Source: Chloroflexota bacterium
Lineage (GTDB): Bacteria > Chloroflexota > Limnocylindria > QHBO01
Length of the DNA: 64,000 nt
Direction: 5' to 3'
NCBI GenBank assembly: GCA_040902225.1
Contig: JBBDXT010000004.1
Span: forward strand, 640,965 to 704,964
Below, piece after piece: positions 17,054-24,968 of this stretch; position 1 is the stretch's first letter; every line of letters starts with the position of its first letter. The notes under the pieces were generated by a model. That model saw only the letters and a program-made list of their open reading frames with translations, ran no database searches and was not told where the DNA came from. The position numbers were made by a program, and so were the translations under genes.

Positions 17054-17707
17054 ATGGATCTTCTCGACCGAATCGATGCGCTCATCGCCGAGCGCCATCT
17101 GCTGAAGCACCCGTTCTATACCAAGTGGCGCGCTGGCGAGCTCACCCGCGACGAGCTCCAGGAGTACGCACGCCAGTACTACGCCTTTGAATCGACCTTC
17201 CCGCGGCTCCTATCGGCGCTGCACACTCGCTCAGAACGCCCCGACGTGCGTCAGTCCCTGCTCGACAATTTGTGGGACGAAGAGCACGGCGAAGTCAACC
17301 ATGCGGAGATGTGGCTGCGCTTCGGCGAGGGGATCGGCGTCGAGCGAAGCTCCGTGCGCTCAGCTCCTGCCAATGACGGCACGCGGGCGCTGCTGGAGAC
17401 CTACTGGTCGGCCGTTTCGGATGGGCCGATCGCGGCTGGCATTGCGGCGCTGTACGCGTACGAGGGACAGGTCCCCGAGGTTGCGAGCGAGAAGATCCGC
17501 GGCCTTGTCGAGCAGTACGGCATCGACGATCCGAGGACGCTGGCGTTCTTCACGGTGCACTCGACTCTGGATGTCGAGCACTCGGGTGCCGAACGCTCGA
17601 TGATCTCGGACCTGGCGCCCACCGCCGCCGACGAGGAGGCGGTCCTGGCGGCCACGCGAGCTGCGCTCGATGCCTGGTGGGGATTCCTGGACGCGGTGAA
17701 CGTCTGA
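17054..17707 (+). CDS. CADD-type diiron enzyme (para-aminobenzoate synthase candidate)
   Basis: A 217-residue heme-oxygenase-like helical protein. Numbering it against the Chlamydia CADD protein as I remember it, every key residue is present at a constant offset of -5: iron ligands Glu76, His83, Glu137, His169, Asp173 and His176, the sacrificial Tyr22, and Lys147. In Chlamydia, CADD makes para-aminobenzoate for folate from one of its own tyrosines with O2, bypassing PabABC. Function here is inferred from residue conservation. TenA and PqqC are relatives but lack this residue set. The long upstream open frame back to 16547 is spurious; ATG 17054 has a strong ribosome site. Confidence 0.82.
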   Translation: MDLLDRIDALIAERHLLKHPFYTKWRAGELTRDELQEYARQYYAFESTFPRLLSALHTRSERPDVRQSLLDNLWDEEHGEVNHAEMWLRFGEGIGVERSSVRSAPANDGTRALLETYWSAVSDGPIAAGIAALYAYEGQVPEVASEKIRGLVEQYGIDDPRTLAFFTVHSTLDVEHSGAERSMISDLAPTAADEEAVLAATRAALDAWWGFLDAVNV

Positions 17708-17821
17708 AAGACCCGCTGAGCCGCGTTGCATTCGGATTCCCAAACAGGATCTGTTTCGGCGCTGGTGCGTGACCGCAACGCTTGACAACCGCTCGTCCTA
17801 GTCGGGTCCCGGTCCACACGG

Positions 17822-17827
17822 TAGACT
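17822..17827 (+). promoter_or_regulatory. Candidate -10 element TAGACT for the secreted protein gene
   Basis: Located 71 bases before ATG 17899 inside the longest non-coding gap of the window (17708-17898). I see no other gene or structured RNA in that gap. Confidence 0.35.
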
Positions 17828-17898
17828 ACGCGCCGATCTGTCCATGCCCTGCCTGCCCGGCAGGCACTCTGGACAGCCTACCGAGGACTGAACACCCG

Positions 17899-18876
17899 AT
17901 GTCCCTTCGCCGCCGACCCATCCGCCTGTCCATCATCCTCGCGATCACGACCGGCCTACTGCTGAGCAGCCTGATCACGCCCGCGCTCGGCAAGCTTGCC
18001 AATGTCACCGTCACCGCCACCGCAGTCCCCGGCTCAGTCACGCCAGGCGCGAACGTGGCGATTGACGTGGAGTTCTACAACTTCCCGAGCATGTCTAACA
18101 TCTCGCAGCTGTACCTGACCGCCGCGGCACCACCCAATGGCTGGATCCTCGACGGCGTCGAAGGTCAGAGCCAGGGCGATCCGTGTGTTGTCGGCACAGC
18201 GACCTTTTCCTGCTCGCTCGGCGCTGTTCCCGCGGGCAGCACCGCCACGGTGCGCGTGGTGTACATCACGCCCTCCACCGGCAGTGGCTCGGTGAGCCTG
18301 AACTGGTTCCTCTTCAACACCACCGGCGTGGCAGGTGACAGGAAGGGAAACAGCCACGGCGACGACTACATGACGACCGGCACCGTCACGCTGGACCCGT
18401 CCAGCGACTTCGCCGGGGCCTACACCTCGAGCGATAACCTAACTGTGGCCGACAACCCTGTGCTGCACGTCCGCCGCAACCCGCAGTCCACTTCGGTCAC
18501 CTCGCCCACGGGGCTGATCGGAGTGACGGTTGGTGAGGTGCCAGGGGGCACTTTCAGCTGTCCCGCGGTCGCCAGCACCTGTTTCGGCCAGTGGTCGGTC
18601 ATCTCCGTCAACGATGGAGCCCCATATCCCGACGGGTTCAGCGTCGTGCTTGGATACAAGGGCAACATCGGCAATGCGAGTTTCGTGCACCTCTTCGACA
18701 GCTACGACTCGGTCACGAACCCCACGGCCTACGAGACGATCGCCCACCCGGGGGACCTATGCTCAAGTTCAACGCCGTCGGCCAGTGAAATCCCGTGCAT
18801 GATTTTGAGTTCCTCGGGAGGCGAAAGTTTCGCGACCCTTTGGCTGAATCGGAATGGCCAGGTCAAGGCCTACTGA
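17899..18876 (+). CDS. Secreted beta-rich protein
   Basis: A 325-residue protein with a clear signal peptide (basic SLRRRPIR, hydrophobic IILAITTGLLLSSLI, cleavage near PALG-K). The mature part starts with a domain like the DUF11/CARDB class of extracellular Ig-like repeats (VTVTATAVPGSVTPGANVAI), followed by Ser/Thr/Gly-rich beta segments with paired Cys. There is no sortase signal and no anchor. ATG 17899 is chosen because the upstream extension to 17782 precedes the signal peptide and is unlikely. Function unknown. Base composition looks slightly lower in GC than the neighbouring genes. Confidence 0.75.
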   Translation: MSLRRRPIRLSIILAITTGLLLSSLITPALGKLANVTVTATAVPGSVTPGANVAIDVEFYNFPSMSNISQLYLTAAAPPNGWILDGVEGQSQGDPCVVGTATFSCSLGAVPAGSTATVRVVYITPSTGSGSVSLNWFLFNTTGVAGDRKGNSHGDDYMTTGTVTLDPSSDFAGAYTSSDNLTVADNPVLHVRRNPQSTSVTSPTGLIGVTVGEVPGGTFSCPAVASTCFGQWSVISVNDGAPYPDGFSVVLGYKGNIGNASFVHLFDSYDSVTNPTAYETIAHPGDLCSSSTPSASEIPCMILSSSGGESFATLWLNRNGQVKAY

Positions 18877-18898
18877 GGCTATTCACGCCCATCGCGAG

Positions 18899-18931
18899 CC
18901 TGACGCCGGAGCCCACAGCTCCGGGGTCAGG
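18899..18931. terminator. Hairpin between convergent genes
   Basis: CCTGAC-G-CCGGAGC, loop CCACA, then GCTCCGG-G-GTCAGG: a 13-bp stem with one G-G mismatch, placed between the secreted-protein stop and the cyclase stop (which it overlaps). It lacks a T-tract on either side, so it may act as a bidirectional blocker or need Rho. Confidence 0.5.
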
Positions 18932-21900
18932 ACATCTCGGTCAGGCGCGCAACGGAGGCCAGGTCGCCCTTCTCGGTGAAAAGCGCGCGCGCCTGCGCCA
19001 GCGTGGCTTCCCAATTCGCGTCGCCCGCGAGCCGCTGCACCTCGGCCAGGTCCCTGAGCGCGTCAGCGCTGTGCGCGAGAGCGTCTGAACTCGCCCGCAA
19101 TGCGACCGCCTCTTCAACGAGAGCTCGTCCCCGCGCGACGTCCCCACGTCTAGCAGCGACCTTGCCCCGGACGGCTCGCCAGCGTGCCTGTGCGTCAACG
19201 TCATCCGGATCAGCTTCTGCCTCGATGCGCGCTGCAACCTCGTCAGCATCGTCGATGCGATCCTGCTCGTACAGAACCCGGGCCAGCAGGCCGGCCAACG
19301 ACTGGCTGATGAATGTCTCGCCTAGACGTTGGAGAGTGGCAAGATCCCGTCGCAGGATGGCCTCTGCCGCCTTGGGCTTGCCGGCAAGCACCTCGACCTG
19401 AGCAATCTCCATGGCGCTGGCAGCTGCCCACAAGCCGGCCCCAACCTCTTCGAGCATGGTGCGACCAGCGGCATATTCACGACGCGCCTTCCGGATGTCG
19501 CCCTGCATGGCGTACAGCACGGCGAGGTAGGTGTGTAACACGCCCTCGGTGCGGCGGTCGCCATGCACGCTCTCTGCCGCGACTTCTAGTTGCCGTACGG
19601 CTTCATCCACACGTGTAGGCCCGAGGAAGGCTGCGATGGCGTATGCACTGGCTCCCCGTCGCTCGAGCCGACTGTCGTCGATCAGCCGAGCCTCAGAGAC
19701 TACTTGCCGTGCGACGAGGGCGGCCTGTCCCCACCTGTAGGCGGTCCCGTGGACGCCGAACTGCAGGCGGGAGGCAAGCGCGAGACCAGCATGATTGGCG
19801 CCGCGTTCGAATAGGGGAATGGCTCGGTGCACCGCCTCCATCACGCGGCTGCTCCAGTCCTCACCCGCGGTGTATTGGCTAACGAGCAGCTTGACCAGCT
19901 CCGCTTGCGCGGCCAGGGATGCGTCACCTTGCGATTCCGCCGTAGCCTGGGCGTCGGCCAGCAGCAGCTGTGCTTGCTCGAGTTCCCCCGATTCCATGAG
20001 TGCCTCGCCGAGATCCGGCAGGAGGCGCAGTTGCTCCACGCTCCCCGTCGGCAGCACGCCGGACGCCCGCCGCAGCAGGCTGACGGCGGCGTGAAGATCG
20101 CCACGCGCGAAGGCGCGACGGCCAGCCGACGCCAGTTTCTCTGCCGCTCGCTCGCCGAGGGATCGGGCGTGCTCGTCGACCTTGCCCAATTCGACCAGAT
20201 AGCGATACGCCTGCTCTAAGTGGTAGCCCTGGATCTCCTCGAACTCGGTGACCCGACCCTGGGCGGTGTTGATCGGCTCCGCCCACTCCACGAACCGTTC
20301 GTGGAGTGTCGCGCGGTCACGCTTCAGGAGGCCTGCGTACGCGGCGTCCCGGAGCAGGACGTGGTGGAATCGATATAGGCCGTCATCGGCGGTATCCGGG
20401 TTTGGCTGGATAAACTGCTTGCCTGTCAGCGCGACTAGGCGGTCTGGCACCTCTGGGGCGTTCTCGGGCGTCACCAAGGCCGTGACCGCCGCCACAGCGA
20501 AACTCTGCCCGATCACCGATGCGGGCTCAATGACAGCTCGCTCCTCCCTGTCAAGTAGGTCGAGACGAGCGGCGAGCAGGGCCTGCATGGTTGGCGGCAC
20601 CTTCAGGGTCGAAACGTCGCCTACCGTGATCCAGTGGCCGTCTTCGTTGTGCAGCGAGCCGTTGTCGATCAGCATCGACAACAACTGCTCGACGAAGAGC
20701 GGGTTCCCGGCGGCGGCCTCGACGATCCGCGTCGCGAGCCCGGGGTCGATGCCAGTTCCACCCATCAGCGCTTCGACGACTCGACCGGCATCTGCGTCGG
20801 TGAGTGGTTCGAGCACCAGCCGTGTGCTGCCGGCGGTCTCCCCCCACTCCCCCTCGCGATCCAGAAGCTCCCGTCGGCTGGAGCAGAGCAGAATGACCGG
20901 CGCCGCCTCGACGGTCTGCACCAGGTTGCCGATCAGGTCCAGGAAGGTGGACTCCGCCCAATGGATGTCGTCGATGAACAGCAGCACGGGCCGGTCGGCG
21001 GCGAGCTCCTCGAGGAAACGTCTGGCCCCCCAGAAAATTTCAGGCACAGGGAACGGCGCGTCAGAAAGTCCGATGACGGAGGCCAGGCGGTCCACCACAG
21101 CAACATCGGCGATCCGCGCGCGCAGCTTGGCGAGGGCCTCGGTGGGCACGTCGTCGTCGGCGATGGCGGCCGCATCGCGCACCGCCTCGCGCAACGGCCA
21201 GAAAGTGATGCCATCCCCGTACGGCAGGCAGCGTCCGCGCATGACCAGGGCATCGCCAGCGTGCTGCGCAATGAACTCGCGGATGAGCCGCGACTTCCCG
21301 ACGCCAGCGTCGCCGACGACGGTCGCCAGCCGACAGGACCGGTGTTCCATCGCCTGGGAGAAGACCTCGCCGAGAGCGGCCAGCTCGCGCTCCCGGCCGA
21401 CGAGCGGCACCTCCTCACGGCGCTCAACGCCCTGGTGGGCCTCGGTGAGGCGGGTGACCGTGGTGAGCCGGTAGGCCGGGACCGGCTCGGCCTTCCCCTT
21501 CAGGGTCAACGGGGCGACCGGCTCGACCTGGACGGCGCCACGGACGAGGCGGTAGGTGAGATCGCCCAACAGCACCTCGCCGGCACCCGCGGCCTGTTCC
21601 AGCCGGGCCGCGACGTTGACGGTGTCACCGCTCACCAGCCGCTGCCCGACGCTTGCGTCGCCGGCCACGACCTCACCCGTGTTGACGCCGATGTGATTGC
21701 CGAGCGTCACGCCCCAATCGCGCTCGAACGCGGCGTTCAGGTCGGGCAGCGCCTGCTGCATGCCGGCGGCTGCGCGGACGCCGCGGAGGGCGTCGTCCTC
21801 GTGCCGAACGGGAAGGCCGAAGACGGCCATCACCGCATCCCCGATGAACTTCTCGATGGTGGCTCCGTGCCCATCCAGCACGCGCTGCATCCCTTCGAAG

Positions 21901-22796
21901 TAGCGCGACATGACGTCGCGCAGCGCCTCAGGGCTCGGAGAGGAGCCGTCCTGGGAGGCGGGCTTGGGATCGGCGAAGACGATCGTCACCGTCTTGCGGC
22001 TCTCCTGGAACTTGACCCGCCCGGTCAGTGCCGTGCCACACGTGGCACAGAAGCGGTGCTCGATCGGGTTCTGCTCGCCACATACACCGCAGATCTGGGC
22101 CCCCGCTTCGGCCTGCCCGTCTGCGGCGGGCGCCCCCTGAGTGGGACTCGAGACGGTGAGCAGCCGATGAGCGGCGAGCGGCTGCTGGGAGCCCTTGGCG
22201 AAGACCGCCTCGTACGGCTCCGCCTCGACCTGATCGGCAACCAGCTGGTAGGTTGAGTCCGCCAGCAGGACCTCCAGGGGTGGCGCGTTCTGCTCCATGG
22301 TCCCGGCCATCTGAATCGTCTCGCCGGTGAGGACATGCGCCCCGGCCGTCAGCTCGCCGACGATCACCTCGCCGCTCGCCACGCCGGTACGCGTGACGAG
22401 GCGAACCCCCCAGACCTCTTCGAGCTGGTCGTTGAGTACCGTCAGAACACGCATCGTCTCGGCCGCCGCCTGGACGGCGCGCAGCGCGTCATCGTCGCGG
22501 CGGGTGGGGAGGCCGAAGACGGCCACGATGGCGTCGCCGATGATCTTCTCGATCGTTCCGCCGTGCGATTCGAAGACGACCCGCATCTCGTCGAAGTAGC
22601 GTGTCAGGATCTCCCGCAGCGACTCTGGGTCGAGCTTCTCCCCCAGGGCGGTGGAGCCCTTCAGGTCGGAGGTGACGACCGTCGCGATGCGCCCGATCTC
22701 CTCCGGCGCGCGGTTCTCGGCCAGCTGCGCTCCGCATTGACCGCAGACACGGAAGCCGCGTGACGACTCCGCGCCACAGTTCGGGCAGGTGACCAT
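18927..22796 (-). CDS. Tandem class III adenylate/guanylate cyclase - AAA ATPase - TPR regulator
   Basis: A 1289-residue multidomain protein. Two copies of a module occur in series: a four-Cys zinc ribbon (C4/C7/C18/C21; C236/C239/C250/C253) followed by a class III cyclase domain. Domain 1 has both metal Asp (D44, D88) but lacks the transition-state Asn and Arg (Q162, T166). Domain 2 keeps Asn394 and Arg398 but its first metal loop is degenerate (FADPKPAS). An AAA/STAND-type ATPase follows, with Walker A GDAGVGKS at 495-502 and Walker B LLFIDDIHWAE, then many TPR-like helices to the end. It is likely a cytosolic signal-integrating cyclase. Start ATG 22796 is set by TACACT; the longer frame from 22820 is disfavoured. 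Confidence 0.9.
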   Translation of the reverse strand: MVTCPNCGAESSRGFRVCGQCGAQLAENRAPEEIGRIATVVTSDLKGSTALGEKLDPESLREILTRYFDEMRVVFESHGGTIEKIIGDAIVAVFGLPTRRDDDALRAVQAAAETMRVLTVLNDQLEEVWGVRLVTRTGVASGEVIVGELTAGAHVLTGETIQMAGTMEQNAPPLEVLLADSTYQLVADQVEAEPYEAVFAKGSQQPLAAHRLLTVSSPTQGAPAADGQAEAGAQICGVCGEQNPIEHRFCATCGTALTGRVKFQESRKTVTIVFADPKPASQDGSSPSPEALRDVMSRYFEGMQRVLDGHGATIEKFIGDAVMAVFGLPVRHEDDALRGVRAAAGMQQALPDLNAAFERDWGVTLGNHIGVNTGEVVAGDASVGQRLVSGDTVNVAARLEQAAGAGEVLLGDLTYRLVRGAVQVEPVAPLTLKGKAEPVPAYRLTTVTRLTEAHQGVERREEVPLVGRERELAALGEVFSQAMEHRSCRLATVVGDAGVGKSRLIREFIAQHAGDALVMRGRCLPYGDGITFWPLREAVRDAAAIADDDVPTEALAKLRARIADVAVVDRLASVIGLSDAPFPVPEIFWGARRFLEELAADRPVLLFIDDIHWAESTFLDLIGNLVQTVEAAPVILLCSSRRELLDREGEWGETAGSTRLVLEPLTDADAGRVVEALMGGTGIDPGLATRIVEAAAGNPLFVEQLLSMLIDNGSLHNEDGHWITVGDVSTLKVPPTMQALLAARLDLLDREERAVIEPASVIGQSFAVAAVTALVTPENAPEVPDRLVALTGKQFIQPNPDTADDGLYRFHHVLLRDAAYAGLLKRDRATLHERFVEWAEPINTAQGRVTEFEEIQGYHLEQAYRYLVELGKVDEHARSLGERAAEKLASAGRRAFARGDLHAAVSLLRRASGVLPTGSVEQLRLLPDLGEALMESGELEQAQLLLADAQATAESQGDASLAAQAELVKLLVSQYTAGEDWSSRVMEAVHRAIPLFERGANHAGLALASRLQFGVHGTAYRWGQAALVARQVVSEARLIDDSRLERRGASAYAIAAFLGPTRVDEAVRQLEVAAESVHGDRRTEGVLHTYLAVLYAMQGDIRKARREYAAGRTMLEEVGAGLWAAASAMEIAQVEVLAGKPKAAEAILRRDLATLQRLGETFISQSLAGLLARVLYEQDRIDDADEVAARIEAEADPDDVDAQARWRAVRGKVAARRGDVARGRALVEEAVALRASSDALAHSADALRDLAEVQRLAGDANWEATLAQARALFTEKGDLASVARLTEMS

Positions 22797-23328
22797 GGCG
22801 ATGAGTGTACGAGCCGTCAACCGAGGTCGATTTCACGAACGCGGCAACCTGATCGAGTGCCTCCTCGAAGACCGGACCGATGCCGTGCCCGACCCCGGGG
22901 TAGACGATCAGCTCGGCGGAGGGCAGGCGCCGCACGGCGTCACGCAACAACCCGGTCTTCGCGAAGGGATCCCTGTCGCCGGAGAGAAGCAGCACCGGGC
23001 AGCTGATCCGCGGCCAATGGGCCGTGCGCTCGTCCCATCGCTCGGCGCCCCCAGGCGGATGCAGCGGGTAGGAGAGGAGCACCAGGGCTCCGTATTCATG
23101 CTCGGCGGCGATCAGCGACGCGACGCGGCCGCCGAAGGAATGGCCACCGATTGCCGTCTCGGCGGATGGGGGAGCCGCGGCGAGATAGACGGGCACGGCG
23201 CGCTCGGCACGGCCCTTCGGCAGCTGCACCGCGCTCGCGTCGACGCCGCGCCGCCGCAGGCCGGCGATCTGGGGCGCAAGGCCGGTCGCGCTGCCCGATG
23301 CGCCGTGAGAAAGGTACAGGCGAGCCAC
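22489..23328 (-). CDS. Alpha/beta hydrolase with a C-terminus running into the cyclase gene
   Basis: The first ~165 residues are a small alpha/beta hydrolase of the dienelactone-hydrolase/KANL3-Tex30 kind: LYLSHGASG oxyanion region, nucleophile in GGHSFGG, Asp in SGDRDPF, His in GVGHGIGP. Natural members end near this point (AAFVKS). Here the frame continues about 110 more codons as Arg/Pro-rich sequence, overlapping the cyclase start by 308 bases in another frame. The extension looks non-coding, and a one-base shift near 22830 would meet a TGA at once. GTG 23328 is the start, preceded by TACGCT at 7 bases. Confidence 0.75.
   Translation of the reverse strand: MARLYLSHGASGSATGLAPQIAGLRRRGVDASAVQLPKGRAERAVPVYLAAAPPSAETAIGGHSFGGRVASLIAAEHEYGALVLLSYPLHPPGGAERWDERTAHWPRISCPVLLLSGDRDPFAKTGLLRDAVRRLPSAELIVYPGVGHGIGPVFEEALDQVAAFVKSTSVDGSYTHRHGHLPELWRGVVTRLPCLRSMRSAAGREPRAGGDRAHRDGRHLRPEGLHRPGGEARPRVAAGDPDTLLRRDAGRLRIARRNDREDHRRRHRGRLRPPHPPRR
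22804..22809 (-). promoter_or_regulatory. -10 element TACACT for the cyclase
   Basis: Ends 7 bases before ATG 22796 on the minus strand and lies inside the C-terminal part of the upstream hydrolase frame. Confidence 0.5.
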
Positions 23329-23335
23329 ATCAGCA

Positions 23336-23341
23336 AGCGTA
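23336..23341 (-). promoter_or_regulatory. -10 element TACGCT for the hydrolase
   Basis: Ends 7 bases before GTG 23328 on the minus strand. Confidence 0.5.
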
Positions 23342-23380
23342 GAGCGGGGGAGCCCAAGGCGTGGTACACATGACGCCGGC

Positions 23381-24931
23381 ATGGCCAGCACGCCCTTACC
23401 TCCCGTCCCGTCGCGTGGCGCTGCCGCGCTCGCCGGGATCGTGGCCGGGGGGCTGGCGCTTGGCGCCACCGAGCTGCTGGCCGGGATCCTGCCAGGCGCG
23501 CCGTCGGTCGTACTCGAGATCGGCGCATTCCTCATCTCCCTCCAGCCCCCCGGCGCCAAGCAGATCGTGGTGGACCTGTTCGGGACGGCCGACAAGCTCG
23601 CGCTCAACGTCGCCATCGTGCTCGGGGCGCTCGTCCTCGCCGCAGGGCTGGGGATCCTGGCGCGCTATCACCGTCCGTGGACCTATGCCGGTTTCACCGG
23701 GATCGCAGCCCTTGGCCTCCTGGCCTCGCTGCGCGACCCCTTGGTCGATCCGCTGCTCGCGCTTGTGGCAGCGGCGGTGGGGATCGTTGTCGCGTACTAC
23801 GCCCTCGGCTGGCTGCTGCGCCTCGCCACGCCCCGAGGCGAGCCCACGGCCGAGATGCCTGACTGGGGACGCCGGCGCTTCATCGGAACGGCGGTCGGCG
23901 TGGCGGCCGGCGCCGTTGTCGGCGGAGGGATCGGTCGCACGCTCCTCAACAGCCGGGCGGAGGCGGCGCCCACCGCCGAAGGCATCCCGGCGGCGATTGA
24001 CCCCGTTGCTCAGCTCCCCGCGGGATCGGAGCTTGCCGTGGCCGGGATCAGCCCGCTGGTGGTGAAGAACCAGGACTTCTACCGAATCGATACAAGCCTG
24101 CTGACGCCGCGGGTCGATTCCGCGACGTGGACCCTGAGCGTCGACGGCATGGTCGATCGCCCGTTCACCATCAACTACGCCGAGCTGTTGGCGATGGAGA
24201 TGCACGAGCAGTACGTCACCATCGCCTGCGTCAGCAACTTTGTCGGCGGGGACCTGGTGGGCAACGCCCTGTGGAAGGGCGTCCGGCTGCGGGAGCTCCT
24301 CGATCGAGCCGGCGTCCAGGCCGGTGCCACCCAGATCGTGGGCCACGCATTCGACGGCTGGACGGCAGGCTTCCCCACCGCCTGGGTTGAGGATCCCGAT
24401 CGCGAAGCGCTGGTCGCGGTGGCCATGAACGGGGACCCGCTGCCGGCCGAGCATGGCTTCCCGGCGCGACTGATCGTGCCCGGCCTGTACGGCTACGTGT
24501 CGGCCACCAAGTGGCTGGCCAAGATCGGACTCACCACGCTCGAGGCGTTCGACGGCTACTGGGTCCCCCTCGGCTGGGCAAAGGAGGCTCCGATCCTGAC
24601 CCAGGCGCGCATTGACGTGCCCAAGCGCGGCGCATCCGTGAACGCCGGGGAGGTGGCGGTGGCCGGCGTTGCGTGGGCTCCGGATCGAGGGGTCTCGAAG
24701 GTCGAGGTGCAGGTCGACGGCAAGGACTGGGCGCAAGCTGAGCTCTCGGTCCCCATCTCCGACGCAACCTGGGTGCAGTGGCTCTTCCGCTGGACCGCCA
24801 CGCCGGGCGACCACAGCCTCAGCGTGCGCGCCACGGATGGGACGGGAGAGGTGCAGACCGCTGAGGTCACGCGCCCGGAACCGGATGGCGCACGCGGCCA
24901 TCACACCATCAGCGTCTCGGTCGGCGGGTAG
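23381..24931 (+). CDS. Membrane-anchored sulfite-oxidase-fold molybdopterin oxidoreductase
   Basis: A 516-residue protein. Residues ~10-140 hold four hydrophobic helices. They are followed by an internal twin-arginine-like signal GRRRFIGTAVG (about 162-172) with its own hydrophobic stretch, so the catalytic domain is probably exported folded. That domain (about 210-400) is the SUOX/YedY molybdopterin fold, with the molybdenum Cys in TIACVSNFVGG and substrate-channel residues around WKGV. The C-terminal ~110 residues form the Ig-like dimerisation domain of sulfite oxidases (VEVQVDGKDW). Electron acceptor and substrate are unknown. It is divergent from the hydrolase. Confidence 0.9.
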   Translation: MASTPLPPVPSRGAAALAGIVAGGLALGATELLAGILPGAPSVVLEIGAFLISLQPPGAKQIVVDLFGTADKLALNVAIVLGALVLAAGLGILARYHRPWTYAGFTGIAALGLLASLRDPLVDPLLALVAAAVGIVVAYYALGWLLRLATPRGEPTAEMPDWGRRRFIGTAVGVAAGAVVGGGIGRTLLNSRAEAAPTAEGIPAAIDPVAQLPAGSELAVAGISPLVVKNQDFYRIDTSLLTPRVDSATWTLSVDGMVDRPFTINYAELLAMEMHEQYVTIACVSNFVGGDLVGNALWKGVRLRELLDRAGVQAGATQIVGHAFDGWTAGFPTAWVEDPDREALVAVAMNGDPLPAEHGFPARLIVPGLYGYVSATKWLAKIGLTTLEAFDGYWVPLGWAKEAPILTQARIDVPKRGASVNAGEVAVAGVAWAPDRGVSKVEVQVDGKDWAQAELSVPISDATWVQWLFRWTATPGDHSLSVRATDGTGEVQTAEVTRPEPDGARGHHTISVSVGG

Positions 24932-24968
24932 CCTCGAGCGCCTTGACGGCCGGCGCAGAATCGGGGGC

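Noticed and set aside
20634-22256. 540-codon plus-strand open frame
   Set aside because: Antisense to the cyclase/ATPase gene; no domain seen.
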